Of a stretch of 64,000 bases of DNA, positions 58,772-64,000 are shown in pieces. Source of the DNA: Marinobacter goseongensis (GTDB lineage Bacteria > Pseudomonadota > Gammaproteobacteria > Pseudomonadales > Oleiphilaceae); contig NZ_JAKZAI010000003.1 of assembly GCF_023156235.1 (NCBI RefSeq), positions 248,001-312,000 of the forward strand, given 5' to 3'. The notes beneath the pieces were generated by a model. It saw only the letters and a list, made by a program, of their open reading frames with translations. It was not told where the DNA came from and did not search any database. Each line of letters starts with the position of its first letter. The first letter of the stretch is position 1. Position numbers and translations under genes: made by a program.

Positions 58772-59152
58772 TCACCCCCTCAACACCCCAAAGGCATAAA
58801 TTCCCAGCGCGGTCATGAGGATGGAGCCCACCACGTGGGCCAGAACGCCGGCGAGGGCCATCCCCCACTTGCCTTCCTGGATGGCTGCAAACATTTCCAG
58901 CGAGAAAGTGGAAAACGTGGTCAGGGCGCCGCACAGACCGGTAATGGCAAACAGCCGCCACTCCGGCGCCAGAGCGCTGCCATGCATAAAGAACCCGATC
59001 AGCAGGCCCACCAGGGCACTGCCAGCCAGATTGGCCACCAGCGTGCCCAGAGGAATGGCGTGGTAGCTGGCGTTCAGCCATAGCCCGAGGGCCCAACGAA
59101 GGTTGGCGCCGATCACGGCGCCAACACTCACAGCAACAACCGATAACCACAT
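58772..59152 (-). CDS. crcB: Fluoride ion channel CrcB/Fluc
   Basis: 126 residues with four membrane helices. The dual-topology channel signatures are present: GAVIGANLRW near residue 15, NLAGS in helix 2, and GLCGALTTFSTFSLE with the central sodium-binding and Phe-box region. It expels fluoride from the cell. It lies only 17 bases downstream of fadE on the same strand. No fluoride riboswitch is seen before it. Confidence 0.95.
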   Translation of the reverse strand: MWLSVVAVSVGAVIGANLRWALGLWLNASYHAIPLGTLVANLAGSALVGLLIGFFMHGSALAPEWRLFAITGLCGALTTFSTFSLEMFAAIQEGKWGMALAGVLAHVVGSILMTALGIYAFGVLRG

Positions 59153-59169
59153 TTCAGCGGTTCGCCCGG

Positions 59170-61620
59170 TTACGCGGGGTTGTGGTCAATCAGCGTGTCC
59201 TTGTTGCTGGCAAACTCGTCGAACGGGAAATCGTCCACGGTCAGCATCTCCAACACCACAGCTTCATACTGGCGCATGAAGTCGGCCTCTTCCTTGGTGT
59301 AGACCCCCGCCTTCAGAGCCGATTCGAACCGCTCCTCCGGGTGCAAGGCGGTCATTGGCAGCTCGCCCTTGGCGTAGGCCTTGGTGACCTTGCGATACAG
59401 CTGCTCGGCCTTGTCGTAGTCCTTCAGCAGTCCGTTGTAGCGGGCCAGCGGGTTTTCCACCGTGCCTTCGCCATCGGTGTTCCAGGTGGCGGCCGTCAGC
59501 TTGCTGCGAATCGGCGTATCGGTGGAAATCGCACGGGCCAGCTTGCGGGCCAGGTCATCATGGGGCAGATCCCAGCGGCAGCCCAGCGGCAACGTCACCG
59601 CCCGCAGCGCCAGCGCAACCGGCCGGTTGGGCAGGTTCTGCAGGAACTCGTCCAGTGCGCTCTCGGTGCGGTGCAGCAACAGCCCGAGGCTGTACTCCAT
59701 CACTTCCTTCTCACCCTCGACCGGCTGAGTTTCGTGCCAATTTTTCAGCACCATCGACGCCAGGTAGAGGTTGGACAACATGTCCCCGAGGCGCGCCGAG
59801 ATCAGCTCGCGCATTTTCAGTTCACTGCCCAGGGTGGTCATGGCGGCATCCGCACACAGACCGAAGGCGGCACTGAAACGGGCCACGGCTTGCGCGTAAC
59901 GACGGCTAGCGCTGTCGAAGGGCACGTCAGCACGGCCCACACCCAGCGCCTGGGTGAAGGCGCGGGCGGCGTTACCAAAGATCAGACCGGCATGGCCAAA
60001 GAACGCATCGTCGAACGCGTCGATGTCATCATTATCCTTGGCGGACAACTCCCGCAGCACGTAGGGATGGCAGCGAATCGCGCCCTGACCGAAGATCATC
60101 AGGCTGCGGGTCATGATGTTGGCACCCTCCACCGTGATGGCAACCGCCGAACCACTGAAGCCGATACCGAGATAGTTACGCGGCCCCAGGGTCACCGTCT
60201 TGCCACCGTGAACGTCCATGGCGTCAGTCGCAATGCCACGCTGGAACTCGGTGAGGTGGTACTTGAGAATCGCCGACGGCACCGCCGGCTTCTCGCCCTT
60301 ATCGATCATGTTGGCGGTGTGATTGACGGCAGCCTGGGTGATGTAGGTCTTGGCGGCGATACGCGCCAACGGCTCCTGCACACCTTCCATGTCCGCTACC
60401 GGAGTGTTGAACTGGCGACGGATACGGGTGAAGCCACCGGCAGTGCCGACAGCGTAGGCTGCAGCGCCGGCCGCACCGGACGGCAGCGTGATGCAGCGTC
60501 CCACCGACAGACACTCAACCAGCATGCGCCAGCCTTCGCCCGCCATGTCCTGACCACCGATAATGTAATCCAGCGGGATGAAGACGTCCTTGCCGATGAT
60601 CGGCCCGTTCATGAACGGTGTGCCGATGGGGCAATGGCGACGGCCGATTTCCATACCCTTGGTGTCACGGGGGATCAAAGCGCAGGTAATGCCGTGATCT
60701 TCTTTGTCGCCCAACAGGCCATCCGGGTCAAACATGCGGAACGCCAGTCCCACGACGGTGGCGATGGGTGCGAGGGTGATCCAGCGCTTCTCGAAGTTGA
60801 GGCGGATACCCAGAACTTCCTTGCCGTCCACTTTCTGCTTGCAGACAATACCGGTATCCGGCAGCGAGGTGGCGTCGGAGCCGGCACGGGGGCCGGTGAG
60901 ACCGAAACAAGGGATCTCGCGCCCGTCCGCCAGACGCGGCAGATAATGATTTTTCTGCTCTTCAGTACCGTATTTGACCAGCAGCTCGCCGGGACCGAGA
61001 GAGTTCGGCACGCCGACGGAGACCATCAGCATTTCGTTGGCGGCCAGCTTCTGCAGCACCGCAGTCTGTGCCTTGGCGGAGAAACCGAGGCCGCCGTATT
61101 CCTTGGGAATGATCATGCCGAAGAATCCCTCTTTCTTGAGGAAATCCCACAGCTCCTTCGGGAGATCGGCGCGCTCGACGGCGAGGTCCCAGGCGTTGCA
61201 CATGGAGATGGCCTGCAAGCACTGATTGTCCACGAACGATTGCTCTTCCTCGCTCAGGCCGGTGTGCCGGTTGATCAGCAGGTTGTGCCAGTCCGGCTGA
61301 CCGGTAAACAGCTCACCGTCCCAGCCCACAGTACCGGCTTCCAGCGCGACTTTTTCGGTTTCCGACACTTTCGGTGCAACCTTCTTGAACATCGCGAATA
61401 CACGGGGGGTGAGCCAGGATTTGCGGAACCCGGGCAGCCCTGCGGCGGCGGTCACAGCGGCGCCGATAAACAGAATCAGGGCAAGGGTGCCAGAGGCCAG
61501 AATCAGTGACAGCAGGCCGACAACCACCATCACACCGATGGCCGGTTTCGCACCTGATTCACGACGCATCACGGTCAGCAGACCGGCCAGCGCCACCAAA
61601 AACAGAATGAAAGTCATCAT
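59170..61620 (-). CDS. fadE: Acyl-CoA dehydrogenase FadE
   Basis: First step of fatty acid beta-oxidation: acyl-CoA to enoyl-CoA, with electrons passed to the electron-transfer chain. 816 residues, matching the long FadE class (E. coli FadE 814). Two hydrophobic segments (about 1-55) anchor it to the membrane. The acyl-CoA dehydrogenase domain follows (about 115-560) with IPKEYGGLGFSAKAQ, FGLTGPRAGSDA, and VEGANIMTRSLMIFGQGA near 480; the C-terminal DUF1974 part completes it. A 12-bp inverted element (GTAAAACGTTAC, 61659-61670) lies 40 bases upstream and could be a regulator site. Confidence 0.95.
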   Translation of the reverse strand: MMTFILFLVALAGLLTVMRRESGAKPAIGVMVVVGLLSLILASGTLALILFIGAAVTAAAGLPGFRKSWLTPRVFAMFKKVAPKVSETEKVALEAGTVGWDGELFTGQPDWHNLLINRHTGLSEEEQSFVDNQCLQAISMCNAWDLAVERADLPKELWDFLKKEGFFGMIIPKEYGGLGFSAKAQTAVLQKLAANEMLMVSVGVPNSLGPGELLVKYGTEEQKNHYLPRLADGREIPCFGLTGPRAGSDATSLPDTGIVCKQKVDGKEVLGIRLNFEKRWITLAPIATVVGLAFRMFDPDGLLGDKEDHGITCALIPRDTKGMEIGRRHCPIGTPFMNGPIIGKDVFIPLDYIIGGQDMAGEGWRMLVECLSVGRCITLPSGAAGAAAYAVGTAGGFTRIRRQFNTPVADMEGVQEPLARIAAKTYITQAAVNHTANMIDKGEKPAVPSAILKYHLTEFQRGIATDAMDVHGGKTVTLGPRNYLGIGFSGSAVAITVEGANIMTRSLMIFGQGAIRCHPYVLRELSAKDNDDIDAFDDAFFGHAGLIFGNAARAFTQALGVGRADVPFDSASRRYAQAVARFSAAFGLCADAAMTTLGSELKMRELISARLGDMLSNLYLASMVLKNWHETQPVEGEKEVMEYSLGLLLHRTESALDEFLQNLPNRPVALALRAVTLPLGCRWDLPHDDLARKLARAISTDTPIRSKLTAATWNTDGEGTVENPLARYNGLLKDYDKAEQLYRKVTKAYAKGELPMTALHPEERFESALKAGVYTKEEADFMRQYEAVVLEMLTVDDFPFDEFASNKDTLIDHNPA

Positions 61621-61719
61621 AGGGTCTCTCTGTCATCCATGGATTGAATAGTGAAGACTGTAAAACGTTACGTCCAAGTTACCCGATCAGATGATCGCTG
61701 ACCAGTAACCACATCATGA

Positions 61720-64000
<2,281 letters not shown>

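Noticed and set aside
58743..59150. Alternative 135-codon frame over crcB
   Set aside because: Frame-shifted shadow; the CrcB frame has the channel motifs and four helices.
59182..61509. 775-codon + strand open frame opposite fadE
   Set aside because: High-GC shadow of a complete FadE gene; rich in His/Gln/Arg with no recognisable motif.

Overview
The window looks like chromosomal DNA of a GC-rich, heterotrophic marine-type gammaproteobacterium, most likely Marinobacter or a close relative. The order coaBC-radC-rpmB-rpmG is the classic gammaproteobacterial one. The block engB / cytochrome c4 / dsbA / EEP nuclease, the phoBR operon next to a second response regulator, a SutA-like protein, a Mg-type HemB and several lipid, alcohol and alkane oxidation genes fit the Pseudomonas/Marinobacter side of the class. 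The genus is inferred from protein resemblance only. No rRNA, tRNA, CRISPR, prophage or complete insertion sequence was seen.

Layout. Positions 1-5400 are housekeeping: coaBC (cut by the left edge), radC, rpmB-rpmG with a strong terminator, an EEP nuclease, dsbA, cytochrome c4 and engB. Positions 5500-10250 form a TetR-controlled oxidation cluster: aldehyde dehydrogenase, Tat-lipoprotein small subunit and GMC alcohol oxidoreductase, with a perfect 16-bp palindrome in the divergent control region. Positions 10296-15564 hold coaD-ferredoxin, a DUF945 protein, ppk1 and hemB. Positions 16000-21700 hold a SutA-like gene, a TetR-AidB-like pair, a DUF503 gene and a PLP-dependent aspartate decarboxylase; the last two lie between two inverted copies of an intergenic repeat. 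Positions 21800-28000 hold a PiT phosphate transporter, a diguanylate cyclase, a MioC-like flavodoxin and an EAL protein. Positions 28000-35700 hold tesB, rubredoxin and rubredoxin reductase, hpt, ubiC-ubiA, and phoB-phoR behind a recognisable Pho box, with a convergent response regulator.

Positions 35900-45000 hold a lytic transglycosylase, a membrane hydrolase-like protein, rsuA, a one-domain asparaginase, a PBP7-type peptidase, a second EAL protein and ilvD; the last two genes overlap by 88 bp tail to tail. Positions 45000-49500 hold a Baeyer-Villiger-type monooxygenase, a ferritin-like diiron protein and an SDR, divergent from their presumed TetR regulator, followed by an orphan PAAR gene. 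Positions 49600-64000 hold a divergent phosphoketolase, a type II P-type ATPase, a Yip1 protein, a GST, alanine dehydrogenase, dienelactone hydrolase, a cold shock protein, crcB, fadE and rapA (cut by the right edge).

How the parts fit: hydrophobic substrate oxidation recurs (GMC/ALDH, rubredoxin pair, BVMO/diiron/SDR, TesB, FadE, AidB-like), as do phosphate metabolism (PiT, PhoBR, Ppk) and c-di-GMP turnover (one cyclase and two EAL proteins with degenerate GGDEF domains). The best candidates for undescribed biology are the BVMO-diiron-SDR cluster, the divergent phosphoketolase with an altered thiamine-diphosphate motif, and the Tat-lipoprotein/GMC pair.
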